64,000 nt of DNA from an uncultured Bradyrhizobium sp. (GCF_947648125.1 NZ_CANSMR010000010.1:186001-250000), one strand, 5' to 3'. Positions 18,395 to 26,825 are shown, counted from the first letter of the stretch. Made by a program: numbers and translations. The notes: generated by a model from the sequence alone, not told the origin.

Positions 18395-19621
18395 CTAGCC
18401 CGCCGGGCCGGCGTCCTCGAGGATCGGGCCGAACAGCTCCCAGCGCTCGCCGTTGAACTTCATCATCTGCAGCTGCTTGTTGACGCGATAGTCGTTCGGC
18501 GTGGTGTTGCCCTTGATGCCGGGCAGCGCCATGTCGAGGTCGACATTCTTCAGGTTGGTGGCCTGCTTCAGCACGTTCTCGCGCGTCAGCTCGTCGCCGC
18601 ACTGCTTCAGCACATGCACCATCAGCTGGGCGGTGGAGTAGCCGTAGGTATTGAAGTTCGAGTTCTTGTCGCCGTCGGGATAGTACTTCGCCATGAAGTC
18701 GAAATAGCGCTTCATGCCGGGATCGTCCTTCCACTGCGGATCGGCGGGATCCTTGCCATAGTTGGTCGAGATCAGGCCCTTGGAGGCCTCCAGGCCCGCC
18801 GGCTGCAGCACGGCGCCGACCGAGGTGGCGTTGATGTCGACGATGTGGACCGGATGCCAGCCGAGCTCGGCGATCTTCTTGATCGCCTGCGCGGCCTGCT
18901 TCGGCGTCGAGGCCGAGAAGAACAGGTCGGCGCCGGCATCCTTGATCTTGATCACCTGGGAATCGATGGTCGGGTCGGAGACCTCATAGGAGGCCTCGGC
19001 CACGATCATCTTGGCGGCCTTGTCGCCGAGGCCGGCCTTGATGCCGTTCAGATAATCCTTGCCGAGGTCGTCGTTCTGATAGAGCACGCCGATCTTGGCG
19101 TTCGGATGCTCCTTCAGGATGTACTGGCCGTAGATGCGGCCTTCGACGAAGTAGTTCGGATTGAAGCCGAGCGTCCACGGGAAGTTCTTCGGATCGGTGA
19201 ACTTCGAGGCGCCGGTGGCGGCGAACAGCTGCGGCACCTTCTTGGCGTTGAGATACTTCTGCACGGCGGCGTTCGACGGCGTGCCGACGATCTGGAAGGT
19301 CAGCAGCACCTCGTCGCTCTCGACGAGCTTGCGCACCTGCTCGACGGCCTTGGGCGGCGAATAGGCGTCGTCATACTGGATCAGGTTGATCTTGCGGCCG
19401 TTGATGCCGCCCTGATCGTTGATCATCTTGAAATAGGCCGCCTGGGTCTTGCCGATCGAGGCATAGGCGGAAGCCGGCCCGGAGAAGGGGACGGTCTGGC
19501 CGATCTTGATCTCGGTGTCGCTCGCGCCCGGATCGTACTTCTTTTGCGCGGAGGCCGACGTTGCAGACAGCGCGATCGCGAGCGCCGCTCCCGTGACCAG
19601 GTGGAAAATCCCATTCCTCAT
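18395..19621 (-). CDS. Branched-chain amino acid-type ABC transporter substrate-binding protein (first paralog)
   Basis: A 408-residue periplasmic type I binding protein with a cleavable signal peptide (MRNGIFHLVTGAALAIALS, ending ATSASAQ). The mature part starts KKYDPGASDTEIKIGQTVPF, and FSGPASAYASIG and NDQGGINGRKINLIQYDD are signatures of the LivJ/HAAT family. The start at 19621 follows AGGGAAACA. It is a close paralog of the next gene, sharing the ending FNGERWELFGPI-ED-GPAG, but each has its own terminator, so they are probably separate transcripts. No permease or ATPase gene is adjacent. The ligand is unknown. Confidence 0.9.
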   Translation of the reverse strand: MRNGIFHLVTGAALAIALSATSASAQKKYDPGASDTEIKIGQTVPFSGPASAYASIGKTQAAYFKMINDQGGINGRKINLIQYDDAYSPPKAVEQVRKLVESDEVLLTFQIVGTPSNAAVQKYLNAKKVPQLFAATGASKFTDPKNFPWTLGFNPNYFVEGRIYGQYILKEHPNAKIGVLYQNDDLGKDYLNGIKAGLGDKAAKMIVAEASYEVSDPTIDSQVIKIKDAGADLFFSASTPKQAAQAIKKIAELGWHPVHIVDINATSVGAVLQPAGLEASKGLISTNYGKDPADPQWKDDPGMKRYFDFMAKYYPDGDKNSNFNTYGYSTAQLMVHVLKQCGDELTRENVLKQATNLKNVDLDMALPGIKGNTTPNDYRVNKQLQMMKFNGERWELFGPILEDAGPAG

Positions 19622-19789
19622 AATGCTGTTTCCCTCACGTGACTGATGGTTGGCCGATGATCTTGTCCGCGGGTTCAAGGTCCCGCGGTCGCCATCGCTG
19701 GGCCGGGATACTGGAGGAACCGTTGCTGCGACGCAAGACGACGGATGCCGAAAAGGCGAGCAATTTCAGTCAACGAAAGTAGGGGGCGG

Positions 19790-19829
19790 CGCAAAAAGAA
19801 CCGGCGCAGCGGGGATGCGCTGCGCCGGT
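19790..19829 (-). terminator. Rho-independent terminator of the second solute-binding protein gene
   Basis: ACCGGCGCAGC (19800-19810) pairs with GCTGCGCCGGT (19819-19829), 11 perfect pairs, followed on the minus strand by TTCTTTTTGC. The palindromic element A2 lies between it and the stop at 19995. Confidence 0.8.
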
Positions 19830-19847
19830 CGGTCTCGCTCTCCCTTC

Positions 19848-19970
19848 ACCTCTCCCGCTTGCGGGGGAGGTCGGATTGCATCGCAGATGCAATCCGGGTG
19901 GGGGCTCTCTCCACAGCATGACTCGTGGGGATACCCCCCACCCCAACCCTCCCTCGCAAGCGGGAGAGGG
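19848..19970. repeat. Palindromic element, family A, copy 2
   Basis: ACCTCTCCCGCTTGCGGGGG at the left is mirrored by a CCCTCGCAAGCGGGAGAGGG right end, with GATTGCATC / GATGCAATC inner arms. It lies in the 373-base gap between the two tandem binding-protein genes, which holds no gene. Confidence 0.85.
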
Positions 19971-19994
19971 AGCGCAGTCCCGCCGTGGCGCGAC

Positions 19995-21215
19995 CTAGCC
20001 CGCCGGTCCAGTGTCCTCGATGATCGGGCCGAACAGCTCCCAGCGCTCGCCGTTGAACTTCATCATCTGCATCTGCTTGTTGATGCGATAATCGTTCGGT
20101 CCCGTCGTGATCGACATGCCCGGCAGCGCGAGGCTCGGCACGAACTTCTTCAGGCTGGTCACCTGCTTCATCAGGTTCTCGCGGGTGAGGTCGTCGCCGC
20201 ACTGCTTCAGCACCTGGATCAGGAGCTCGGCCGTCGAATAGCCGTAGGTGTTGACCGTGTTGAGCTTGTCGCCCTCCGGGTAATACTTGTCCATGAAGGC
20301 GAAATAGGCCTTCACGCCGGGATCGTCCTTCCACTGCGGATCGGCAGGGTCCTTGCCGTAATTGGTCGAGATGATGCCCTTGGAAATGTCGAGGCCGGCC
20401 GGCTTCAGCGTCGCCGACACCGGGCTCGCATTGATGTCGAGGATGTGCACCGGGTGCCAGTCAAGGTCCGCGACCTTGCGGATCGCCTGAGCTGCGAATT
20501 TCGGCGTCGACGCGTTATAGAGCAGGTCGACGCCGGCGGCCTTCAGCTTGACGATCTGGGAATCGACGGTCGGGTCGGTCAGCTCGTAGGACACCTCGGC
20601 GACGATCATGCTCGCGGCCTTGTCGCCGAGCCCGCTCTTCAGGCCGGTGATGTAGTCACGGCCGAGATCGTCGTTCTGGTAGAAGATGCCGATCTTGGCG
20701 TTCGGGTGATTGGCCAGGATATATTTGGCGTAGATGCGTCCCTCGGACTGGTAGTTCGGATTGAACGCGATCGTCCACGGCGCGTTCTGCGGATCGGAGA
20801 AGCGCGAGGCGCCGGTGGAAGCGAGCAGCTGCGGCACCTTCCTGGCATTCAGATATTTCTGCACGGCGGCATTTGAGGGCGTGCCGATGATCTGGAAGGT
20901 GAACAGCACCTCGTCGCCCTCGACCAGCTTGCGGACCTGCTCGACCGCTTTCGGCGGCGAATAGGCGTCGTCATACTGGATCAGGTTCAGCTTGCGGCCG
21001 TTGATGCCACCCTGGTCGTTGATCATCTTGATGTAGGCCGCCTGGGTCTTGCCGATGCCCGCATAGGCGGATGCGGGGCCCGAGAACGGTACGGTCTGGC
21101 CGATCTTGATCTCGGTGTCGGTCGCGCCGACGTCGTATTTCTTCTGCGCGGTGGCCGATGTAACCGACAACGCGATGGCAAGCGCTGTCGCAGCGAGCAA
21201 TTGCACGCTCCTCAT
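19995..21215 (-). CDS. Branched-chain amino acid-type ABC transporter substrate-binding protein (second paralog)
   Basis: A 406-residue periplasmic binding protein with signal peptide MRSVQLLAATALAIALS (ending SATAQ) and the same LivJ/HAAT body as its neighbour (KIGQTVPFSGPASAYAGIG; NDQGGINGRKLNLIQYDD). The start at 21215 has GGGAGG upstream. The two paralogs align over their whole length without gaps that I could see and differ in many surface positions, for example FNPNYFVEGRIYGQYIL against FNPNYQSEGRIYAKYIL. This suggests a tandem duplication with ligand divergence. No transport partners are nearby. Confidence 0.9.
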   Translation of the reverse strand: MRSVQLLAATALAIALSVTSATAQKKYDVGATDTEIKIGQTVPFSGPASAYAGIGKTQAAYIKMINDQGGINGRKLNLIQYDDAYSPPKAVEQVRKLVEGDEVLFTFQIIGTPSNAAVQKYLNARKVPQLLASTGASRFSDPQNAPWTIAFNPNYQSEGRIYAKYILANHPNAKIGIFYQNDDLGRDYITGLKSGLGDKAASMIVAEVSYELTDPTVDSQIVKLKAAGVDLLYNASTPKFAAQAIRKVADLDWHPVHILDINASPVSATLKPAGLDISKGIISTNYGKDPADPQWKDDPGVKAYFAFMDKYYPEGDKLNTVNTYGYSTAELLIQVLKQCGDDLTRENLMKQVTSLKKFVPSLALPGMSITTGPNDYRINKQMQMMKFNGERWELFGPIIEDTGPAG

Positions 21216-21345
21216 GTTCGTGACCTCCCATGTTGCCGGTGATCTTGTCCGCAAGGCTCAAGCCGGCGGATGTCACCGTTATCAGGGATGATGGAGGAAG
21301 GGCGGGGGCATTGCAAGATGATGCCCCTGCGCGCGATGGCGCGTT

Positions 21346-21394
21346 TGAGCATGATCCGGAAAAGTGCGAAGCGGTTTTCCGAGGGGATCATGCT
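21346..21394. repeat. Palindromic element, family G, copy 2
   Basis: GAGCATGATCCGGAAAAGTG is mirrored by GGGGATCATGCTC after AAGCGGTTTTCC. It resembles the copy at 8131. It lies between the DUF1304 stop and the binding-protein start. Confidence 0.75.
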
Positions 21395-21420
21395 CAAGAA
21401 AATAAAAGCGCGCCCACGCT

Positions 21421-21783
21421 TTAAGCAAGCCAGAGCAGGATCAGCGCCAGCACAGCGGGCGCCGCCTGCACATAAAGAATGCGCCGGCTGACGGTGGCGG
21501 CGCCATAGGCGCCGGCGACGATCACGCAGAGCAGGAAGAATGTCTTGATCTGGAATGCGAAGGCGGCATTGCCGTGCACCAGGCCCCAGATCAGTCCGGC
21601 GGCGAGGAAGCCGTTGTAGAGCCCCTGATTGGCGGCAAGCACGGCCGAATCAGTCGCCTTCTCGATCGAGTTGCGAAAGGTCTTCAGTCCGAGCGGCTTG
21701 GTCCACAGGAACATCTCGAGCACAAGAAAATAGACGTGCAGCGCGGCCACCACCGCGACCAGGACATTGGCAAGCAAAAGCAT
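21421..21783 (-). CDS. DUF1304 family membrane protein
   Basis: A 120-residue protein with four hydrophobic helices and the DUF1304 signatures LHVYFLVLEMFLW near residue 15 and NQGLYNGFLAAGLIWG near 53. It is an inner-membrane protein of unknown function, and the length matches the family. A short hairpin (AAAGCG/CGCTTT on the minus strand, followed by TATTTT) overlaps its stop region and may end the transcript. It is divergent from the alkyltransferase gene. Confidence 0.85.
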   Translation of the reverse strand: MLLLANVLVAVVAALHVYFLVLEMFLWTKPLGLKTFRNSIEKATDSAVLAANQGLYNGFLAAGLIWGLVHGNAAFAFQIKTFFLLCVIVAGAYGAATVSRRILYVQAAPAVLALILLWLA

Positions 21784-21798
21784 ATTGCGGTCCCCCCG

Positions 21799-21833
21799 GA
21801 GCTTCGGTTCTGATTGAATCAGAACCGAAGCTC
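21799..21833. repeat. Perfect 17-bp inverted repeat
   Basis: GAGCTTCGGTTCTGATT and its exact reverse complement are separated by one base (21816). A GAACCGGTGTCCACTTCGCT segment with GCGTTTTC / GAAAACGC flanks lies just downstream (about 21851-21897). It is probably part of a dispersed intergenic repeat. It lies in a divergent gap. Confidence 0.75.
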
Positions 21834-21988
21834 AAGATTCTTGCTTTGACGCGTTTTCTTCACGCGAACCGGTGTCCACTTCGCTCGAAAACGCTCTCAC
21901 CGGAATTCGGGTGGACGCTAGCACGCGGGCGGTGAATTGTATGCCGAGCGACCTGTTTCCAGAGCAATGACGTTCCAGAGTGACTGAT

Positions 21989-22513
21989 ATGGCCGACCGC
22001 AAGACTGCACAGACCTTCAATCTCGACCGCCTCAAGACGCCGATCGGCACCGCGCTGCTGGTGACCGATGACGACGGCGTGCTGCGCGCGCTCGACTGGG
22101 ACGACTATGAAGGGCGGATGCTCGACCTGCTGCGGTTGCACTATGGCGCCGTGACGTTGCGGGACGGCCGCGCGCCGGCTGCGATGCGCAAGGCGCTCGG
22201 CGACTACTTCAACGGCGATCTCGATCGCCTGACCGATGTCGAATGGCGCGTTGCCGGCACGCCGTTCCAGCAGAAGGTCTGGCACGCGCTGCCGAAGATC
22301 CCGCCGGGCACCACCATGAGCTACGGCGCGCTGGCGGCGAAACTGAAAGTGCCGAACGCGATGCGCGCGGTCGGCCACGCCAACGGCTCCAACCCGATCA
22401 GCGTCGTCGTGCCCTGTCACCGCCTGATCGGCGCCAACGGCTCGCTGGTCAAATATGGCGGTGGACTGGAGCGCAAGCGCTGGCTGCTGCGCCACGAGGG
22501 CGTGGCGATCTAG
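21989..22513 (+). CDS. Methylated-DNA-[protein]-cysteine S-methyltransferase (Ogt/Ada type)
   Basis: A 174-residue alkyltransferase that removes O6-alkyl groups from guanine by transfer to its own cysteine. The active-site motif is VVVPCHRLIG near the C-terminus. The upstream helix-turn-helix region TPFQQKVWHALPKIPPGTT followed by SYGALAAKLKVPNAMRAVG is characteristic. The start could be GTG at 21980 or ATG at 21989; I used the ATG. The gene is a single unit and converges on a micro-gene only 27 bases away. Confidence 0.92.
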   Translation: MADRKTAQTFNLDRLKTPIGTALLVTDDDGVLRALDWDDYEGRMLDLLRLHYGAVTLRDGRAPAAMRKALGDYFNGDLDRLTDVEWRVAGTPFQQKVWHALPKIPPGTTMSYGALAAKLKVPNAMRAVGHANGSNPISVVVPCHRLIGANGSLVKYGGGLERKRWLLRHEGVAI

Positions 22514-22540
22514 CGGCCGAACTTAGCCGCAGTGAGACGA

Positions 22541-22657
22541 TCAATCGAGATCCTCGCGCGGCATGTTGCGCAGATCGCGCACGATGTAGAGGAATACAAT
22601 GAGCGAAGGCACCCACGCGAGGATCGCTCCTACCAGCATCGCATCGACCGTCGTCAT
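22541..22657 (-). CDS. 38-residue single-span membrane micro-protein
   Basis: A very small gene. The translation begins MTTVDAMLVGAILAWVPSLI and continues as one membrane helix before a charged tail (VRDLRNMPREDLD). GGGGAG lies a few bases before the ATG, and the start is 19 bases after the stop of the preceding micro-gene on the same strand. The hydrophobic core is about 20 residues, with a Pro in the middle. I recognise no family. The regular spacing, ribosome site and clean membrane pattern argue that it is real. Confidence 0.6.
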   Translation of the reverse strand: MTTVDAMLVGAILAWVPSLIVFLYIVRDLRNMPREDLD

Positions 22658-22676
22658 CGGAGCTCCCCTGAGCGCG

Positions 22677-22868
22677 TCAGATCAGTTTCTTCGATGGGCC
22701 GCCGGTTCTCGGAAGGGGATAGAGCCACTTCCAATAGACCTTGTTGCGCTCCAGCTGCCGCTTGTAGATCTCGCGGCACTTCGTCGAGCAGAACTGCTCG
22801 AAGTACCAGCTGTGCCGGACCAGTCCGAAGGGCCGCCGGCATCCTGGATTCGCGCAACGGCCTGTCAT
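22677..22868 (-). CDS. 63-residue protein with FCS-like zinc-finger cysteines
   Basis: The protein has C5 and C10 (MTGRCANPGC) and C27 and C31 (FCSTKCREIYKRQLE), the spacing of a small treble-clef or FCS/MYM-type zinc finger, followed by a basic and aromatic tail (RNKVYWKWLYPLP). The ATG overlaps the stop of the upstream micro-gene by four bases (ATGA), so the two are translationally coupled. There is no signal peptide. Function is unknown; RNA, DNA or protein binding would be a guess. Confidence 0.65.
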   Translation of the reverse strand: MTGRCANPGCRRPFGLVRHSWYFEQFCSTKCREIYKRQLERNKVYWKWLYPLPRTGGPSKKLI

Positions 22869-23029
22869 GATGCTGCCTCCGCATTCGCTCGCCAAAGCCA
22901 GCGAATGAAATTCTCCTGACCCTTGTGAAGACAGAGCCGTCCGCAGTAGCGTTCACCCGCCGGATTTCGCAGGCAGATGATCTTGGCATCTTCATTGTCA
23001 CACTGGGCGCAGCGCGGTTCGGTACGCAT
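22865..23029 (-). CDS. 54-residue cysteine-rich micro-protein
   Basis: It starts MRTEPRCAQCDNEDAKIICL, with C7xxC10, C19, C29 and C33 (RYCGRLCLHKGQ), a two-knuckle zinc-finger-like pattern. GGAGGGA lies seven bases before the ATG at 23029; an in-frame ATG nine codons upstream lacks this. The C-terminal end (ENFIRWLWRANAEAAS) is helical and aromatic. It is the first of three overlapping or closely spaced micro-genes, 167 bases after the lone receiver gene on the same strand. I do not recognise the family. Confidence 0.65.
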   Translation of the reverse strand: MRTEPRCAQCDNEDAKIICLRNPAGERYCGRLCLHKGQENFIRWLWRANAEAAS

Positions 23030-23196
23030 GGCGACTTCCCTCCAAGGAACTGCCATTTGCCAATCAAGAATGTCTGATGCTGTCGTTGCCGTCGGTCTTC
23101 TTGAGGGACGGCGCCGCGAAATCTCGCGCTGCCACCGTCCATGTGCAACTTGTCCAGATGTTTCGCGGCATCATCCTTGCGTATATTGATTTGGAC

Positions 23197-23583
23197 TCAC
23201 GCGCTCGTCGCTGTGCCATGCTGTGCGAGCGCGGCATCGAGGCATTTGACCAGCGCATCTCCGTCAAACGGCTTGATCAGAAAGCAGATCGCGCCCGCCT
23301 CCATGGCTCGGGCCCGATCGGTTTCGACGGAGAAGGCCGTGATGAAAATGAACGGGAGGCGCCGGCCGTCGGCAATCAGGCGGGCCTGCAGGTCGAGCCC
23401 GCTCATCGCCGGCATCCTGACATCGGCTATCACGCAGGATGTGTCGTTCAGTTGCGGCGAGTGCAGGAATTCTTCGGCCGACGCATAGGTCTGGACCGCG
23501 TAGCCAAGCGACCTGACAAGATTGTCGGTCGCGGTACGGACCGACATGTCATCGTCGACGATTGATATCACCGGGTTGGACAA
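23197..23583 (-). CDS. Stand-alone response-regulator receiver protein
   Basis: A 128-residue protein that is a complete receiver domain with no output domain. It has the acidic pair SIVDDDMSV, the phosphorylated Asp54 in VIADVRMPAMSG, the conserved threonine in FIFITAF and the lysine in FLIKPFDG. The fold and the SAEEFLHS segment are closest to FixJ-type receivers. It probably relays or competes for phosphate from the kinase encoded upstream (24340-26106). It follows the FixJ-like gene by 88 bases. Confidence 0.88.
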   Translation of the reverse strand: MSNPVISIVDDDMSVRTATDNLVRSLGYAVQTYASAEEFLHSPQLNDTSCVIADVRMPAMSGLDLQARLIADGRRLPFIFITAFSVETDRARAMEAGAICFLIKPFDGDALVKCLDAALAQHGTATSA

Positions 23584-23671
23584 GAAGGTTTCCTGGAACG
23601 GCCAGAGGGGCCTCTGGTGTCTGCTCTCAAGGAGCCACAGTGCGTCGTCGGCCGCGGCCGGAGAATCATAC

Positions 23672-24346
23672 TTAGGTTTGCGCGCCGCCGGATGCCTGCT
23701 TGATCCCGAGGATTTGCGCCATCCTGACCAGGTCCGGCAACGACTTCGCCGCCATTTTCCGCATAATGTGCCCGCGGTGGATCTTGACTGTGATCTCGGC
23801 TACGCCGATTTCGGCGGCGACCTGCTTGTTCATGAGCCCCGCGGTGACGAGGCTCATGATCTGGCGCTCGCGGGGGGTCAGGGTCGCGAAGGCTGCGCGC
23901 AGGTTCGCGAGCGCCCGGGCCTCATTGCGGCGCGTTCTGTCGCGTTCGATCGCAGTCGTGACGGCATCCAGCATGTCCTGGTCGCGGAACGGCTTGGTCA
24001 GGAAGTCGACGGCTCCGGCCTTCATGGCTCTGACCGTCATCGGGATATCGCCGTGGCCGGTCATGAAGATGATCGGAATATGAATGTCGGCCTTGGCCAA
24101 TTCCGCCTGAAAGTCGAGGCCGCTCAGCCGGGGCAGCCTGATGTCCAGGATCAGGCAGCTCGGAACATCGGGGAGCTTGTGCTGCAGAAATTCATGGGCC
24201 GACCCGAACGCGGCGGTGCGCAGGCCGACCGATCGGAAAAGGTTGCTCAGCGAGTCTCGCACCGACAAATCGTCGTCGACGACGAACACGATCGGATCCT
24301 CGGCGTTCGTGAGGGCGGGAGGCGATGCCGCGCGTCCGATCACCAT
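23672..24346 (-). CDS. FixJ/NarL-type response regulator
   Basis: A 224-residue regulator with a receiver domain (FVVDDDLSVRDSL, Asp68 in LILDIRLPRLSG, FMTGHGDIPMTVRAMKAGA, FLTKPF) and a C-terminal LuxR-type helix-turn-helix (LTPRERQIMSLVTAG; NKQVAAEIGVAEITVKIHRG). This is the FixJ architecture. Its start overlaps the end of the kinase gene by seven bases, which supports a cognate pair. It should bind DNA as a phosphorylation-dependent dimer. Which promoters it controls is not visible here. Confidence 0.92.
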   Translation of the reverse strand: MVIGRAASPPALTNAEDPIVFVVDDDLSVRDSLSNLFRSVGLRTAAFGSAHEFLQHKLPDVPSCLILDIRLPRLSGLDFQAELAKADIHIPIIFMTGHGDIPMTVRAMKAGAVDFLTKPFRDQDMLDAVTTAIERDRTRRNEARALANLRAAFATLTPRERQIMSLVTAGLMNKQVAAEIGVAEITVKIHRGHIMRKMAAKSLPDLVRMAQILGIKQASGGAQT

Positions 24347-26106
24347 GCATGATCCTCCTGACGCAGCGGCAGGATGAACTGGAACGTCGTGCCGGGGCCG
24401 ATATTTCTGGACACGGACAGGCGCCCTCGGTGGGCTTCGACGATCGAGCGGCAGATCGACAACCCCATTCCCATGCCGCTGGCCTTGGTGGTGTAGAAGG
24501 CGTCAAACAGCCGTTCGGCATTCTCTGTCGCAACCCCGACACCACAGTCGGTGACGGTGACCAGGATCTGCCCGGCATCGTCATGGTCCGTCCGGATCAC
24601 GAGCTCCCGTGGCCTGTCCGTGACCGGCTGCATTGCCTCGATGCCGTTGACGACGAGGTTGAGGATGACTTGCTGCAGCTGGACACGGTCGGCGACCACA
24701 GGCGGGAGCGCGGGAGCGAGCTCGAGCTGCAGGGATACAAGGTGGCTCTGCAATTCATGCTGCACCAGGCCGATCACCTCGTTGATGGCTTCATTGATGT
24801 CGAGCGGCGCCATCTGACCGGTTGTCTTGTTCACCAGCGCGCGGACGCGCTGGATGACCTCGCCTGCCCGGTTGCCGTCGCTGATGATCGACCTGACCGC
24901 CCCGCGCGCTTCATTCAGATCGGGAGCCGCTCGGTTGAGCCAGCGCAGGCATGCGGCGGCGTTGGCGACCACGGCGGCAAGCGGCTGGTTCACTTCATGG
25001 GCGATCGATGCGGCGAGCTCGCCGAGCGCGGTCACGCGCGTGACATGCGCGAGGTTGGTCTGCGCTTCATGCAACCCCGCCTCGGCTCGCTTGCGGGCGG
25101 TCACGTCGGTGACCGCTCCGATGAATTCGGTGTCGCCGGAGGGGTCGGTCACCGCATGCGCCCTGGCGTGAACATATTTGATCGCGCCGTCCGGCATCAG
25201 CAATCGGTAGCCGTGCTCGAAGTCCCTGCCGTCGAGCGAGGCGCTGTCGATGGTCCGTTGCACGCGGCTGCGATCATCCGGATGGATGCGTTGAAGGACC
25301 GTGGCGTGCTTGATGGAAGGAGCCCTGTCGAATCCGAAGATCCTGAACGTCTCTTCCGACCAGATCACCTCACCGCTGGCGACGTGCCAGCCAAAGCTGC
25401 CGGTGTGGCTCAATCGCTGGGCTTCGCTCAGGTACATTTCGCTCTGCTGCAGCGCGTTTTCGGCCTGTTTGCGCTCGGTGATATCCTCGCATGCGATCAG
25501 GACGATCAATCGATCGTCCTGCCGCCGCACGGCCTTGGCATTTTCACGAACCCAAAGTCCTGAACCGTCCTTGCGGACCTTCCGGATTTCCCAATTGTGG
25601 GTTTGGCCGATGTTGTCGAGGCACGCCGCGACGTTGCGCTGGACCGCCTGATGGTCTTCGGCGGCAAAGACCCGCAGCACGGATTGTCCGAGCAATTCGT
25701 CGACGGTGTAGCCGAGTTGTGCCGCGCCGAACGTGTTGACCGACAGCACGAGACCCGCTGCGTCGACCATGAAGTACATGACCGGGTTGTGCTCGAACAC
25801 CTCCCGCCATTGCGCTTCGCTGTTGCGCAGGGCCTCGACCGCGCGCTCTTCGCCGCTGGCCCGGCCGCGTAACATGGCTTCCATCTGCCTGTGGGTGCGG
25901 CCCACCACACCCATCATCAGCAATGCGGCGGCAAGCGAGGCGATCAGCAGCGCCAGCGCGATCAGATGGGCGGAAGCGGCAGGCTGCGGACCAAGCAGTA
26001 GCCCAATGCAGGTTGCGGCCAAAGCCAGCACCATGCCGCCGAGCAGCCATTGCTCGGCCGACCAGGACTTCGTGGTCGGGATGCGCATCATCGGCAGCCC
26101 CAGCAT
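24340..26106 (-). CDS. PAS-domain sensor histidine kinase (FixL-like layout, probably no heme)
   Basis: A 588-residue kinase. Two membrane helices lie at about residues 20-38 and 47-69, then PAS1 (about 96-215), PAS2 (about 230-340, a PAS_3-like domain with IHPDDRSRVQ), a HisKA domain with H370 in SIAHEVNQPLAAV, and an HATPase domain (NLVVNGIEAMQPV; DCGVGV; GMGMGLSICRSIVEAH). The HEVNQPL box and overall layout resemble FixL and its relatives. I do not see a FixL-type heme-binding helix in either PAS domain, so an oxygen-sensing role is not supported by the sequence; the ligand is unknown. Confidence 0.88.
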   Translation of the reverse strand: MLGLPMMRIPTTKSWSAEQWLLGGMVLALAATCIGLLLGPQPAASAHLIALALLIASLAAALLMMGVVGRTHRQMEAMLRGRASGEERAVEALRNSEAQWREVFEHNPVMYFMVDAAGLVLSVNTFGAAQLGYTVDELLGQSVLRVFAAEDHQAVQRNVAACLDNIGQTHNWEIRKVRKDGSGLWVRENAKAVRRQDDRLIVLIACEDITERKQAENALQQSEMYLSEAQRLSHTGSFGWHVASGEVIWSEETFRIFGFDRAPSIKHATVLQRIHPDDRSRVQRTIDSASLDGRDFEHGYRLLMPDGAIKYVHARAHAVTDPSGDTEFIGAVTDVTARKRAEAGLHEAQTNLAHVTRVTALGELAASIAHEVNQPLAAVVANAAACLRWLNRAAPDLNEARGAVRSIISDGNRAGEVIQRVRALVNKTTGQMAPLDINEAINEVIGLVQHELQSHLVSLQLELAPALPPVVADRVQLQQVILNLVVNGIEAMQPVTDRPRELVIRTDHDDAGQILVTVTDCGVGVATENAERLFDAFYTTKASGMGMGLSICRSIVEAHRGRLSVSRNIGPGTTFQFILPLRQEDHAW

Positions 26107-26462
26107 TTGGCCGTCATGGGCCGCGCTGCGTCGCTAGGTGACCGCTATCATCAGCGGCGACAACGTCGCCCTCCTAACTAACTGCATGTTAGCAGCTTTC
26201 TCGACGTCCGAACGGGATCGGGGGGCGTTTTTTGGCGATCCGCTCGCGTGGCGTGAGATCGCGCGGAAAGCGCAATCGCCGGACGAACTCAGGCCCAGGT
26301 TGCGGCTAAACCAAAGTATGTCGTCCCCATCCGAATGTAACGGCCGGATCAACCTCCGTTCAATGGCCGGTTTCCTCCCGGTGGCTACGCTTATTGGGTA
26401 ACTCGATGACAGTAGAGGCCTTTCGGGGTTCAGCAATCGCCAATCAGAGACGGGAGATTGAA
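26107..26462. other. 356-base intergenic region without a recognisable gene
   Basis: This divergent gap should hold the kinase promoter on the minus strand. It contains CTAAC-TGCAT-GTTAG at 26178-26192, a 5-bp inverted repeat. No repeat of families A-G, RNA gene or convincing promoter pair was seen. Confidence 0.5.
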
Positions 26463-26729
26463 ATGCCCAACACGCGCCTGCATCTGATCCTTTGCTCCGA
26501 CGAGGTCGGGCGCGAGACGACGCCTCAGAGACGTAACCGTAGCTTCCAGCCCTCCGTTATCGACGGCGGCAAGCAAGCAGCGACCGCGCAGGCCGACCAT
26601 TCCTGGATCGATCTGCTCGACGTGTTCGACTTGAGCGTGGTGCTCTGTCAGGCGAGCTACCTCGCCTTGCTGGGGGCAAGCCTAGTGGCGCTGCAGCCGC
26701 AATTGAACGTGCCAGATCCAGGATCGTAG
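26463..26729 (+). CDS. Small hypothetical protein
   Basis: An 88-residue reading frame starting MPNTRLHLILCSDEVGRE. CGGGAG lies before the ATG at 26463. The middle is charged and the last part is more hydrophobic (VFDLSVVLCQASYLALLGAS). An earlier in-frame start exists at 26394 without a ribosome site. No family was recognised. It converges on glnD across a gap holding two palindromes. It may not be translated. Confidence 0.4.
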   Translation: MPNTRLHLILCSDEVGRETTPQRRNRSFQPSVIDGGKQAATAQADHSWIDLLDVFDLSVVLCQASYLALLGASLVALQPQLNVPDPGS

Positions 26730-26825
26730 CCCGCTCTGGATCTAAGTCCGGCAGGCTGCCGGGACCGACGCGCTGGCTGCTCACGCCTGGGTCGCGCAAA
26801 ACGGGTCCGACAACAGCCTCCGTGA

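Noticed and set aside
18395-19621. The binding-protein pair as a mobile or recent insertion
   Set aside because: No flanking direct repeats, integrase or composition shift were seen; the flanking elements are the ordinary intergenic palindromes.
23030-23196. Sigma-54 or FixK-type promoter before the micro-gene trio
   Set aside because: A TTGGC-like and a TTGAT half-site occur, but spacing and second half-sites do not fit either consensus.
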